NCBI RefSeq assembly: GCF_002312805.1
Contig: NZ_NMUA01000001.1
Location: forward strand, 1-64,000
Reading direction: 5' to 3'
DNA: 64,000 nt
DNA from: Sphingobium sp. D43FB
Lineage (GTDB): Bacteria; Pseudomonadota; Alphaproteobacteria; Sphingomonadales; Sphingomonadaceae
In this document: piece after piece, positions 27,008 to 36,243 of the stretch
Position numbering within the stretch: the stretch's first letter is position 1
Layout: each line of letters starts with the position of its first letter
Made by a program: the position numbers and the translations under genes
Notes under the pieces: model-generated
The model's database searches: none
The model's input: only the letters and a program-made list of their open reading frames with translations
Told to the model about the DNA's origin: nothing

Positions 27008-27772
27008 TCAGAGGCCCAGCACGCCCTTCATGTCGTAGCGTCCGGCGGGCTGATCGACCAGCCACTGCGCGCCCTTGATCGCGCCGCGCGCGAAGATGGA
27101 GCGATTCTCGGCGCGATGGCCGATTTCTATCCGCTCGCCTTCGCTGGCGAAGATGACCTGATGGTCGCCAGCCACCGATCCGCCGCGCAGGGCGGCAAAG
27201 CCGATCGCGCCCTTCGCCCGCGCGCCTGTAATGCCATCGCGGCCGCGTTCGCTATGGTCGGCAAGGTCGATCCCGCGTCCGCGCGCTGCTGCTTCGCCGA
27301 GCAGCAGCGCGGTGCCGGAGGGGGCATCGACCTTGTGCCGGTGGTGCATCTCGACAATCTCGATATCCCAGTCGTCACCCAAGCCCGCCGCCGCCTGTTC
27401 GACCAAGGCGGCGAGCAGGTTGACGCCGAGCGAGGTGTTGCCGGTCTGGAGTACGGGAATGACCAGCGCGGCCTGATCGATCAGCGTGTGATGGACAGGC
27501 TCCAGCCCGGTCGTGCCGATCAGGATCGGCTTGTGGGCGGCGATGCAGGCGTCGAGATGGGCCGAGAGGGCACCGGGGACGGAGAAATCGATCAGCACGT
27601 CGCTTGCCTGCGCCAGTGCCGCGATATCGGTCGTGATCGGGACAGCCGGCGCGATCTCGCCGCTGCCTGCGCGGTCGGTGCCGCCCGCCAGGCCCAGGCC
27701 CGCTTCGGTCGCGACTGTGGCGATCGCCTGCCCCATGCGGCCTGCGGCCCCGAAAATCCCGATGCTGATCAT
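27008..27772 (-). CDS. dapB: 4-hydroxy-tetrahydrodipicolinate reductase
   Basis: 254 residues from the ATG at 27772 (MISIGIFGAAGRMGQ); upstream codons in the open frame are not family-like. The NAD(P)H loop GAAGRMG, IDFSVPGALS, IGTTGLEP and the substrate motif EMHHRHKVDAPSGTA (catalytic His, Lys) are present. It performs the second committed step of lysine and diaminopimelate synthesis. Confidence 0.97.
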   Translation of the reverse strand: MISIGIFGAAGRMGQAIATVATEAGLGLAGGTDRAGSGEIAPAVPITTDIAALAQASDVLIDFSVPGALSAHLDACIAAHKPILIGTTGLEPVHHTLIDQAALVIPVLQTGNTSLGVNLLAALVEQAAAGLGDDWDIEIVEMHHRHKVDAPSGTALLLGEAAARGRGIDLADHSERGRDGITGARAKGAIGFAALRGGSVAGDHQVIFASEGERIEIGHRAENRSIFARGAIKGAQWLVDQPAGRYDMKGVLGL

Positions 27773-27850
27773 GAAGACGCCGTCCCTGTTGTGCTGGGAA
27801 GCGCGGATGCCAGAGCGACGCGCTTTTGTCATCCCCTCGGACGGGTCGTC

Positions 27851-28378
27851 TCAGCGCTCGTTGAGGCGCGGCATCAGTTCGACGAAATTGCAGGGACGAA
27901 AGCGGCTGTCCAATTGTGTGACCAAGATACCGTCCCAGGCATCCTTCACCGCGCCGGTGGAGCCAGGCAAGGCGAAGATATAGGTGCCGCGCGCGACGCA
28001 GGCGGTGGCGCGGGACTGGATCGTGGAGGTGCCGATCTTCTGGTAGCTGAGCCAGCGGAACAGTTCGCCGAAACCCGGAATTTCCTTGTCTTGCACTTGC
28101 GCCACTGCTTCGGGGGTCACGTCGCGCCCGGTGACGCCGGTGCCGCCGGTGGTCAGGATCACGTCGACCTTCGGGTCGTCGATCCAGGCGTGCAGTCGTG
28201 CCACGATCGCCGCCTTGTCGTCACGTTCGATATAGCGGCCAGCGAGGATATGGCCTGCACTTTCCAGCCGTTCGACCAGCGCGTCGCCGGAGCGATCATC
28301 GGCCAGCCCGCGCGTGTCCGACACCGTCAGGACAGCGATGCGGACAGGGATGAAGGCCCGGCTCTCGTCGATCGGCAT
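27851..28378 (-). CDS. moaB: molybdenum cofactor biosynthesis protein B
   Basis: 175 residues from the ATG at 28378. The start shares a base with the stop of the transglycosylase gene (TGATG), which supports it over the longer frame. MoaB/MogA-type motifs are [38 protein letters not shown] and [14 protein letters not shown]. It adenylylates molybdopterin in Mo-cofactor synthesis. No other moa genes are in the window. Confidence 0.93.
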   Translation of the reverse strand: MPIDESRAFIPVRIAVLTVSDTRGLADDRSGDALVERLESAGHILAGRYIERDDKAAIVARLHAWIDDPKVDVILTTGGTGVTGRDVTPEAVAQVQDKEIPGFGELFRWLSYQKIGTSTIQSRATACVARGTYIFALPGSTGAVKDAWDGILVTQLDSRFRPCNFVELMPRLNER

Positions 28379-30165
28379 CAGTCCGAACCGCCACCCATGC
28401 TGCCACGCCCATCGGCCTTGCTCAGCCGCACCAGCTTCATGCCCTTGGAAGTCGGGAAGGTCGGCCACAAGCCCTGGGCCATGCCGGTCAGGCAATCGGC
28501 GCTGCCCTTGCCCTGGATCTGATACATCCAGTAATTGCGCATGACGATGTTCACATAGGCGCGGGTTTCATAATAGGGCAGCGATTCCATGAAGAGCAGC
28601 GGGTCGCCCTTGTCCTTCACTTCGCTGTTCCAGCGTTCGACCGGCATCGGCCCGGCATTATACGCTGCCATGACCTTGGGCAGCAGTCCGCCGGTCGCGC
28701 TCATGTCACGCAGCGCTTCGAGATAGCGCTGGCCAAATTCCATGTTGGTCGATGGCACGAACAACTGATCGGCCGAGGCGAGACCCATGTCGCTGCCCGT
28801 GCCGGGCCGCACCTGCATCAGGCCGCGCGCGCCTGCGCTGGAGACGACCTGCGAGCGGAAGCCCGATTCCTGCAGGGTGTGGGCGTAGATGAGCGCCGGA
28901 TCGACGCGCCAGCCGCCATCGGGCTGCCAGTTGGGGGCGGGGAAGCGGGCGAAACTTTCCGGCTGCTTGCCGGCGGGGCCGTTATGGGCGAGCCATAGCT
29001 GGGTTTCGGGCAGGCTGAGCGCGCTGGCGAGGCGGATCAGCGCATCATAATGGCCGGTGCCACCAATCTTCGCCTGATGGCGCAGCAATTCTTCGGCACG
29101 GCCGGTTTCGCCGATGGCGCTCAGCGCGATAGCGGCGCGGGCATTGGGGCTGTCCTTGAGCAATTGCCATTCGGACGCGCCGAACCGGTTGGCTACAGGC
29201 GCAGCGCCGAGCGGCAGACCAAGCGATTCGCGGGCGAGCAGGCCGTAGAAAGTCTCTTCCGACCGGCTGGCAAGCTTGAGGTAATTTTGGACCTTGTCCG
29301 CTTCGCCGCACACCATATAGGCGCGCGATGCCCAATAGGCCCCTGCGGCGCGCATGTCGTTGTTACCGGCCAGCGCCGCAACATTGGCAAAGGACGGGGC
29401 GGCGGCGCGGCAGTCATTCTGGCGCCAGGCGGCAAGGCCAGCGGTCCAGTGGGCCTGTACGCTCCAGTCGCCGCCAGCCCGCGCTTCCAGCGCGCGCGCG
29501 GCCATGCGGCGGGCGTTGCTGTCGTCGCTTTCGATATAATAGGCCCAGGCAACCCGCTGGCGCACTTCGGTCAGGCCTTCAGGCGTCAGGCCCGCTTCGC
29601 CGCTTGCCAGCAGCGCTTCGGCCCCGATGGGGTTGTCCGCTTTGATGTACGTTTGAATTTGGCCCGCAAGTGCCTGGGCCAGCATGTCGGTCTTGACCGC
29701 GGCGACATATTCGCGGCGGGGGGCAGCGCCTAGCCAGACCATCTTCTGCACTTGCGGCAGGGTCGGCAAGATGGTCGCGCCGCGCTTTTGCGCCAGGCGA
29801 GAAAGTTGGTCGGCCTTGGGGAGCCAGGCGGCTTTGTTCACCAGGTCGAGCAGGTCGAACAGTTCGACCCTGGGCGAACCCTTGGCGAGATAGAGTTCGG
29901 ACAACGCCAGCGGCCGCATCGCATCCTGCGCGTCCAACGCGTCGATCATCGCGCGGGCGTCGGACCATTTCTGATCGCGCAGGGCAACGAAGATGCTGCG
30001 ATAGCGGGCCTTGTCACCGTCCGACAGGACAAGCGGGGCGTTGCTGACCAAAGCCGCCGATGCCGGTGGCAAGGTGCCGGTCGTTTCCGCCGACACGGGC
30101 AGCGCGGCGGCAACACCCATTGCGAACAGGGCCAGGCAGGACAGGCGCGTCGCGGCTCTAGTCAT
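28378..30165 (-). CDS. slt: soluble lytic murein transglycosylase
   Basis: 595 residues from the ATG at 30165, giving a Sec signal ([20 protein letters not shown] ending PVSA). The first about 430 residues are an alpha-superhelical TPR-like ring ([20 protein letters not shown] is the typical linker). The SLT domain follows: [24 protein letters not shown], and later [15 protein letters not shown]; the Glu in QES is the catalytic acid. It cleaves peptidoglycan to 1,6-anhydro muropeptides in the periplasm. It overlaps the UDG-like gene by 8 bp and moaB by 1 bp. Confidence 0.93.
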   Translation of the reverse strand: MTRAATRLSCLALFAMGVAAALPVSAETTGTLPPASAALVSNAPLVLSDGDKARYRSIFVALRDQKWSDARAMIDALDAQDAMRPLALSELYLAKGSPRVELFDLLDLVNKAAWLPKADQLSRLAQKRGATILPTLPQVQKMVWLGAAPRREYVAAVKTDMLAQALAGQIQTYIKADNPIGAEALLASGEAGLTPEGLTEVRQRVAWAYYIESDDSNARRMAARALEARAGGDWSVQAHWTAGLAAWRQNDCRAAAPSFANVAALAGNNDMRAAGAYWASRAYMVCGEADKVQNYLKLASRSEETFYGLLARESLGLPLGAAPVANRFGASEWQLLKDSPNARAAIALSAIGETGRAEELLRHQAKIGGTGHYDALIRLASALSLPETQLWLAHNGPAGKQPESFARFPAPNWQPDGGWRVDPALIYAHTLQESGFRSQVVSSAGARGLMQVRPGTGSDMGLASADQLFVPSTNMEFGQRYLEALRDMSATGGLLPKVMAAYNAGPMPVERWNSEVKDKGDPLLFMESLPYYETRAYVNIVMRNYWMYQIQGKGSADCLTGMAQGLWPTFPTSKGMKLVRLSKADGRGSMGGGSD

Positions 30166-30880
30166 GGTCGGTTTCCTCGATAAGGCTTTGCAGGGCGCGC
30201 CAGCATTGCGCCTTGGCCGCCGGTTGCGTGAGCAGCAGGCGGGGGTGAAATGTGGCGACGACGGGCACAATGCCGCCATCATGGTTAAAGCCGGGTAAAG
30301 CAGTAGACGCCTCGCCACCGCCCGTCGGCATCAGAGCCCGGATCGTCCGATCACCGAGCAGAAGCAGGCGGCGTGGCCGGGCGAGATGGACATGGGTGGC
30401 CATGCGCGTGGCGGCGCTGGCGATGTCGCTTGCCTCCACCATGCCGCCGGGCGGACGGGAAAAAAACAGGGAGGCGATATAGCAATGCGCCCGGTCGAGG
30501 CCGATGGCGCGCAGCATCGAATCGAACAAGACGCCCGCCCGGTCGGCCAGCAGCGTTCCTTGCTCGATATCGGCGGGATCGGGCATGTCGGTGACGATCA
30601 TCAAGGGCGCATCGACCGGTCCGACAGGCATGATGGCGCGGCCCGCCCAGCGCTGTTCAGGCTGACCCGAGTCGCTCGCCAGCCACGTCTGAAAGGCCTG
30701 CAAATCCTGCGGTTTGGCGACCGGGGGAGCAATCGGGACGCTCGATTGCGCCGCTGATGCCGTAGCGGCCAAGGCCGGACGCAACCAGTTGACGGGCGTT
30801 TCCGCCACCGCGCATTCCACGCCGACAAGCTGCCACCACGCCAGATAGGCGTCGGCACCCAGCGCCGCATTGTCCTGCAT
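30158..30880 (-). CDS. uracil-DNA-glycosylase family 4-like protein lacking the iron-sulfur cysteines
   Basis: 240 residues from the ATG at 30880 (MQDNAALGADAYLAWW); an upstream ATG at 30892 is possible. The fold blocks of UDG family 4 are recognisable: MIVTDMPDPADIEQGTLLAD replaces GEAPG, RAGVLFDSMLRAIGL, SLFFSRPPGG replaces the KCRPPGNR block, and ATFHPRLLL carries the catalytic-loop His. The cluster Cys in that third block is Ser and no N-terminal CxxC is present, so it probably lacks the [4Fe-4S] cluster. Activity on uracil is uncertain. First gene of the slt-moaB run. Confidence 0.75.
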   Translation of the reverse strand: MQDNAALGADAYLAWWQLVGVECAVAETPVNWLRPALAATASAAQSSVPIAPPVAKPQDLQAFQTWLASDSGQPEQRWAGRAIMPVGPVDAPLMIVTDMPDPADIEQGTLLADRAGVLFDSMLRAIGLDRAHCYIASLFFSRPPGGMVEASDIASAATRMATHVHLARPRRLLLLGDRTIRALMPTGGGEASTALPGFNHDGGIVPVVATFHPRLLLTQPAAKAQCWRALQSLIEETDHD

Positions 30881-31020
30881 TGGTCCCCGCATCTGCACCT
30901 TAGGGCCAGAGGTTGACGAGGGGGTCAAGGTGCTTCATCGCCTGTGATGGTAGAGTGTTGGAGTAATAAGGCGATCGGAAGATCGGGGTGCAGCCCGCCG
31001 GACGCCGATATGGAGGGACT

Positions 31021-32673
31021 ATGAGCGAACGGGAATCGATGCCCTATGACATCGTCATCGTCGGCGGTGGGCCAGCTGGACTGTCTGCGGCGATCCGGCT
31101 GAAACAGCTTGCCAGTGAAGCGGGTCAGGAACTGGCCGTATGCGTGCTGGAAAAAGGCTCCGAAATTGGGGCGCATATCCTGTCGGGCGCGGTGATCGAT
31201 CCCAAGGCACTCGACGAATTGCTGCCGCAATGGCGCGACATGGACTGTTCATTGGCGCAAACGCCGGTGACCGACAACCAGCACTGGTTCCTGACCAAGT
31301 CCGGCAAGATGGCCATGCCGCACATCATGACGCCGGGGTGGATGCATAATAAGGGCACCTATACCGGATCGCTGGGCAATTTGTGCCGCTGGCTGGCCGA
31401 GCAGGCCGAGGGGCTGGGTGTCGAAATCTTCCCCGGCTTTGCCGCCGCCGAAATCCTCTATCATGAAGATGGCAGCGTGAAGGGCGTCGCCACCGGCGAC
31501 ATGGGCGTCGATCGCGAAGGCAAGCATAAGGGCGATTATCAGCCCGGCCTAGAACTCCACGCCAAATATACCTTCTTCGCCGAAGGGGCGCGCGGGCATC
31601 TGACCAAGATATTGAAGCGCCAGTTCGCGCTGGACGCGGACAGCGAGCCGCAGGTCTATGGCCTGGGCATGAAGGAATTGTGGGACATTGATCCGGCGCT
31701 GCATCAGCCCGGTCTGGTGATCCACAGCCAGGGCTGGCCGCTGACCGATGCCTATGGCGGCGGCTTCCTTTATCATCAGGCCAATGGCCAGGTGGCGTTG
31801 GGCTTCGTTGTCGGACTTGGCTACCGCAACCCGCACCTCTACCCGTTCGAGGAATTTCAGCGCTGGAAACAGCATCCCGAAATCCGCAAGTTCCTCGAAG
31901 GCGGTCGTCGCGTGTCCTATGGCGCGCGGGCAATCAACGAGGGCGGCTGGCAGTCAGTGCCCAAGCTCGACTTCCCCGGCGGCGCGCTGATCGGCTGTTC
32001 GGCTGGCTTTGTGAACGTACCCCGCATCAAGGGCACGCATACGGCGATGAAGTCGGGCATGTTGGCGGCCGAAGCGGCCTTTGCCGCCGTGCAGGCGGGG
32101 CGGACGAGCGACAGTCTGGCCGACTATGATGCGGCTGTGCGGTCAAGCTGGATCGCGGACGAGTTGAAGCTGGTCAAAAATGCCGAACCGCTGCTGTCCA
32201 AATTTGGCGGCACGATCGGCACGCTGCTGGCGGGCATCGACATGTGGATGCGGACGCTCAAGATCGGCCTGCCCTTCACGATGAAGCACAAGCCCGACAA
32301 TGAGAAGATCTGGCACAAGGACGCCTGCGCCAAGATCGCCTATCCCAAGCCCGATGGCGTGGTCAGCTTCGATCGCCTTTCCTCGGTGTTCCTGTCGAAC
32401 ACCAATCATGAGGAGGACCAGCCGGTCCATCTGCAGCTGAAGGACCCGGCGATCCCGATCAGCTATAATCTGCCCCTTTATGACGAGCCGGCGCAGCGTT
32501 ATTGTCCGGCAGGCGTCTATGAAGTGGTGGGTCAGGAAGAGGGCAATCCCCGGTTCCAGATCAACGCGCAGAATTGCGTCCACTGCAAGACGTGCGATAT
32601 CAAGGACCCGACCCAGAATATCAACTGGGTCGTACCCGAAGGCGGCGGAGGACCGAATTATCCCAATATGTAA
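31021..32673 (+). CDS. etfD: electron-transfer flavoprotein-ubiquinone oxidoreductase
   Basis: 550 residues from the ATG at 31021, with GGAGGG about 4 bases upstream. It begins with the FAD loop DIVIVGGGPAGLSAAIRL; YTGSLGNLCRWLAEQAE and GCSAGFVNVPRIKGTHTAMK are typical. The C-terminal [4Fe-4S] domain has CPAGVYEVV and QNCVHCKTCDIKDPTQNINW. It passes electrons from acyl-CoA dehydrogenases via ETF to ubiquinone at the inner membrane. Confidence 0.97.
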   Translation: MSERESMPYDIVIVGGGPAGLSAAIRLKQLASEAGQELAVCVLEKGSEIGAHILSGAVIDPKALDELLPQWRDMDCSLAQTPVTDNQHWFLTKSGKMAMPHIMTPGWMHNKGTYTGSLGNLCRWLAEQAEGLGVEIFPGFAAAEILYHEDGSVKGVATGDMGVDREGKHKGDYQPGLELHAKYTFFAEGARGHLTKILKRQFALDADSEPQVYGLGMKELWDIDPALHQPGLVIHSQGWPLTDAYGGGFLYHQANGQVALGFVVGLGYRNPHLYPFEEFQRWKQHPEIRKFLEGGRRVSYGARAINEGGWQSVPKLDFPGGALIGCSAGFVNVPRIKGTHTAMKSGMLAAEAAFAAVQAGRTSDSLADYDAAVRSSWIADELKLVKNAEPLLSKFGGTIGTLLAGIDMWMRTLKIGLPFTMKHKPDNEKIWHKDACAKIAYPKPDGVVSFDRLSSVFLSNTNHEEDQPVHLQLKDPAIPISYNLPLYDEPAQRYCPAGVYEVVGQEEGNPRFQINAQNCVHCKTCDIKDPTQNINWVVPEGGGGPNYPNM

Positions 32674-32698
32674 GCGCCTGATCCTGTCTCTTTCGCTG

Positions 32699-34303
32699 AT
32701 GGTCCCCGCCGCCGCCGGGGCATCGGTCGATCCGCAAAGCGCGCTGCACACCTATGCGCAGGCGCGGTTGGCGGACAGCGACGGCGCGCTGGCGCTGGCC
32801 GTCGCCCATTATGGCGAGGCGCTGGCGCTCGACCCCGACCGGGTGGAAATCGCCGAGCGCGCCTATGTTCAGGCGCTGGAGAGCGGGGACAAGGCGCTGG
32901 CGCTGCGATCAGCGGCTTTGCTGGATCAGGCGGGCTTGCTGCCGCGCGATGGCACCTTGCTGCGCATCGGCGAGGCGCTGGAGCAGCGCAATTGGATTGC
33001 CGCCGCAACGCTCGCCGACCGGATGGAAGAGGAGGGCAATTTCGCCTTTCTCGGCCCGATTTTGCGGAGCTGGATCGCGGTGGGCGAAGGTGGTTCCGTG
33101 CCGCTCGCCATCGATGCGAAGGATCGATTCGCGGCGTTGGCGCAGCGCTATGTCGATGAGCATCAGGCGCTGCTGGCGTTGAACGCGGGTGATGTCGAAG
33201 GCGCGAAGTTGCCGCTGCGCCGGGCGATCGCCCTTCGCCCTGCCGATGCCGGGTTGCGCCTGTCCTTTGCCACCCAATTGGCGGGGCGAAAGGCCAAGGC
33301 GGAAGCGCTGCTGCTGCTGCCACCGGGCCAGGCGCATTTCAGACAGGCGCGGGCCGAGATTGAGCGACGCAGGATCAAGGCTGCGCCGCTGACCCCGGCG
33401 CAGGGCTATGCGCGGTTGCTGGCGCGGTTGGCGGTGGATATCGGGTCGGATCGGGAGGGCGTGGGGCTGGCGCTGCGGCTGGCGCGGATCGCGACCTTTG
33501 CCGATCCTGATTCGCCGGAAAATCATATCATCGCCGCGCGGCTGTTGACGGTTGCGGGTTTTGCCAAAGCCGCGATCGCGCAAGTGGACAAGGTGCCGCC
33601 TGCTGGCTGGTATGGCGCGCTGGCGCAAGCGGAGCGGGTGGACGCACTGGCGGTCGATGGCCAGATGGATGCGGCGCTGACGCTCGCACGTACGCTGGCG
33701 GCGGAGCCTGACGCGGAGGCGGAGCGCCATGTGCGGCTGGGCCGCCTGCTCGCTGAACAACGGGATTTTGATGGCGCGGCAGTCGCGTTTCGGGCGGCGC
33801 AGGCGCGTTTTGGCGATGCGGCCCCGCCCTGGTCGCTGCTGCTGTTCGAAGGCAGTGCGCTGGAACAGGGCAAGCGCTGGGACGAAGCGCGCGCGGTGCT
33901 CGAACGGGCTGCGGCGATGGCCCCCAATGAGCCGGTGATCCTCAACTATCTGGGCTATGCGCAGATCGAGCGGCGTCAGAATGTCGCGGCGGCACTCGAC
34001 ATGCTCAAAAAGGCAAGCGCGCTCAAGCCGCAAGATCCCTCTATCACCGATTCGCTGGGATGGGCGCAGTTCGTCACGGGCGACGTCAAAGCCGCCGTCC
34101 CCGTGCTGGAACGGGCGGCAGCGGGCGCCCCGGATGATGTGACGATCAACGAGCATCTGGGCGATGCGCTCTGGACCGCAGGGCGTCGTTACGAAGCGCG
34201 TTATGCCTGGGCCGCGGCGTCGATCAATGCGGAAGGCGATGTCGCGACGCGGATTGCCGCCAAGACCAAGGAAGGATTGAAGCCCGAATATGCCGCACCC
34301 TGA
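32699..34303 (+). CDS. tetratricopeptide-repeat protein (start uncertain)
   Basis: About 534 residues. Several TPR-like repeats are seen (AVAHYGEALALDPDRVEIAE near the N-terminus; ARAVLERAAAMAPNEPVILN, YLGYAQIERRQ, MLKKASALKPQDPSITDSLG, VLERAAAGAPDDVTINEHLG toward the C-terminus). The nearest ATG is 32699, but the frame continues upstream through KRLILSLSLM, which would complete a signal peptide, with no ATG, GTG or TTG nearby (only ATT at 32657, CTG at 32678). The true start may be non-canonical. It overlaps ispE by 14 bp. Role unknown; TPR proteins of this type are often periplasmic assembly factors. Confidence 0.85.
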   Translation: MVPAAAGASVDPQSALHTYAQARLADSDGALALAVAHYGEALALDPDRVEIAERAYVQALESGDKALALRSAALLDQAGLLPRDGTLLRIGEALEQRNWIAAATLADRMEEEGNFAFLGPILRSWIAVGEGGSVPLAIDAKDRFAALAQRYVDEHQALLALNAGDVEGAKLPLRRAIALRPADAGLRLSFATQLAGRKAKAEALLLLPPGQAHFRQARAEIERRRIKAAPLTPAQGYARLLARLAVDIGSDREGVGLALRLARIATFADPDSPENHIIAARLLTVAGFAKAAIAQVDKVPPAGWYGALAQAERVDALAVDGQMDAALTLARTLAAEPDAEAERHVRLGRLLAEQRDFDGAAVAFRAAQARFGDAAPPWSLLLFEGSALEQGKRWDEARAVLERAAAMAPNEPVILNYLGYAQIERRQNVAAALDMLKKASALKPQDPSITDSLGWAQFVTGDVKAAVPVLERAAAGAPDDVTINEHLGDALWTAGRRYEARYAWAAASINAEGDVATRIAAKTKEGLKPEYAAP

Positions 34304-35171
34304 CGCGGAGCTGGAGGCCGATAGCTTCATTGAAACCGCCTATGCCAAGGTCAATGTCGCGCTGCATGTGCGGGCGCGGCGGGACGATGGCTATCATGCA
34401 CTGGAAAGCCTGTTCGTCTTTGCCGAGCATGGCGACTGGCTGATCGGCCAGGCGACCGATGATGGCGCGATCGACCTGGTGATTGACGGGCCGTTCGGCA
34501 GCGCGCTGGACGCGGGGCCGGGCAATCTGGTTGTGAAGGCGGCGCGGGCGCTGCAATCCTATCTCGGTGAACAAAGGGGTGCGGCGATCCGCCTGACCAA
34601 GATCTTGCCGGTGGCGTCGGGGATTGGTGGCGGATCGGCCGATGCCGCCGCGACCCTGCGGCTGCTGGTGCGGCTATGGGATGTGCGGATCGAGGAGCGG
34701 GAATTGGCGGCTTTGGCGCTGGATCTGGGATCGGACGTGCCGGCTTGCATCGCCAGCGTGACGCAATTGGTTACGGGGCGGGGTGAGGGGCTTGCGCGGC
34801 ATGACGTTGAGGGGCTGGCGGGCATGTCGATGCTGCTGGTCAATCCGGGTGTGGCCGTGCCGACGGGGCAGGTGTTTGCCGGGTGGGACAGGCAGGATCG
34901 GGGGGCTTTGGATGCCGGGAGTTTGGACGCGCTGATAGGTTCGGGCCGCAATGATCTGGAATCACCGGCCATTGCGGTGGCTCCGGTGATCGCAGATGTG
35001 CTGGTTTCTCTCAACGCGCAACCGGGGCTGGTGCTTGCACGCATGTCGGGGTCGGGCGCAACTTGCTTTGCCTTGTTCGCGGATGACGCCGCTTTGGCCG
35101 ACGCAGCAATGGCGGTGCGCATCGCCCATCCCGACTGGTGGGTGATGGAAACACGGATCGGCGCGGCATGA
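34290..35171 (+). CDS. ispE: 4-diphosphocytidyl-2-C-methyl-D-erythritol kinase
   Basis: 293 residues. GHMP-kinase motifs: AYAKVNVALHVRARRDDGYH at the N-terminus, the ATP loop LPVASGIGGGSADAAATLRL, and MSGSGATCFALF near the end. It phosphorylates CDP-methylerythritol in the MEP isoprenoid pathway. The start overlaps the TPR gene and the stop overlaps the next start (ATGA), so it is inside a translationally coupled run. Confidence 0.96.
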   Translation: MPHPDAELEADSFIETAYAKVNVALHVRARRDDGYHALESLFVFAEHGDWLIGQATDDGAIDLVIDGPFGSALDAGPGNLVVKAARALQSYLGEQRGAAIRLTKILPVASGIGGGSADAAATLRLLVRLWDVRIEERELAALALDLGSDVPACIASVTQLVTGRGEGLARHDVEGLAGMSMLLVNPGVAVPTGQVFAGWDRQDRGALDAGSLDALIGSGRNDLESPAIAVAPVIADVLVSLNAQPGLVLARMSGSGATCFALFADDAALADAAMAVRIAHPDWWVMETRIGAA

Positions 35172-35884
35172 GCGAGGCCTTTACCCTGGTTGAAGAGGGT
35201 GGGCTGGACCTGCTGATCGTTGCCGATCATGCGTCGGCGCATGTGCCGGAGGATATCGACCTTGGCATCGACCCGGCGCTGCTCGCCAACCATATCGCGA
35301 TCGACATCGGCGTGGCAGAGGTCAGTCGGCTTCTCGCGGCGCAACTGGGTGCCACGGCGATATTGGGCGGCGTGTCGCGGCTGGTGATCGACCTCAACCG
35401 CGAAGAGGATGCGCCCGGCCTGTTGCCGGTGATGAGCGATGGCCATGCGATTGCGGGCAATCGCGCTGCTGACCTGTCCGACCGGATGCGGCGCTTCTAT
35501 CATCCCTATCATCATGCGATCGAGCGGCGACTGGCCATGATGGCCTCGCCCTTCATCCTGTCCGTCCACAGTTTTACGCCCCGGCTGGCAAGCGACCCGG
35601 ACCAGCAGCGGCCATGGGAGATCGGCATCCTTTATGGCGAGGATGACCGCGCGGCGCGAATCGCCATTCCCTTGCTGGCGGCGGCAGGGCTGATCGTCGG
35701 CGATCAGCAACCCTATTCGGGCAAGCTGCTGAACGCGACGATGAACCGCCATGCCGAAGCCAATGGCATCCCCTATCTCGGCATCGAGATGCGGCAGGAT
35801 ATGGTCGGTGACGCGGCGGGTCAGCGGCGTTTTGCCGATCTGCTGGGGCCGGTAGTGCTGGCTTGCCGGAGTGCGCTGACATGA
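35168..35884 (+). CDS. N-formylglutamate amidohydrolase family protein
   Basis: 238 residues from the ATG at 35168, which overlaps the ispE stop. Family blocks are LLIVADHASAHVPED, IAIDIGVAEVSRLLA, LVIDLNREEDAPGLLP, SVHSFTP and GIEMRQD; the His and Glu residues in them form the metal site. The family hydrolyses N-formylglutamate to glutamate and formate; single-gene members like this, away from hut genes, may act on another N-acyl amino acid. Confidence 0.9.
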   Translation: MSEAFTLVEEGGLDLLIVADHASAHVPEDIDLGIDPALLANHIAIDIGVAEVSRLLAAQLGATAILGGVSRLVIDLNREEDAPGLLPVMSDGHAIAGNRAADLSDRMRRFYHPYHHAIERRLAMMASPFILSVHSFTPRLASDPDQQRPWEIGILYGEDDRAARIAIPLLAAAGLIVGDQQPYSGKLLNATMNRHAEANGIPYLGIEMRQDMVGDAAGQRRFADLLGPVVLACRSALT

Positions 35885-36243
35885 TGCGATGTGGCTATTG
35901 GGGGTTGCTGCTGAGCCTTTCGGCGTGCGGGAGCGATCCTGCTGTTTTGGGCAATGGGCCGGACGCGCGCGTTGATGACGGCATGGTGGAATGTGCGATC
36001 GGGCCTGATGCGGCCTGGGCGCGGGATTGTGCGGTTGAACGAGCGGGGAACATGCTGACGATCCGGCATCCCGATGGCGGCTTTCGCCGTTTCACGGTGC
36101 TGGACGATGGGCGGGGTCTGGAAGCCGCTGACGGGGCGGAGGAAGCCAGGCTCCAGTTGATCGACAAGGATCAGATCGAGATCCGTATCGGCGGTGGTCG
36201 TTATCGCATGTCGGTTCAGGTGGCGGGGTCCGCGCCCCGATGA
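35881..36243 (+). CDS. small lipoprotein
   Basis: 120 residues from the ATG at 35881, coupled to the previous stop by ATGA. The N-terminus MMRCGYWGLLLSLSACGSD is a lipoprotein signal with the acylated Cys in LSAC. The mature part contains a short beta-rich domain (NMLTIRHPDGGFRRFTVLDD, IEIRIGGGRYRM). I do not recognise a named family. It is coupled by ATGA overlap to the NAD(P)HX repair gene. Confidence 0.75.
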   Translation: MMRCGYWGLLLSLSACGSDPAVLGNGPDARVDDGMVECAIGPDAAWARDCAVERAGNMLTIRHPDGGFRRFTVLDDGRGLEAADGAEEARLQLIDKDQIEIRIGGGRYRMSVQVAGSAPR

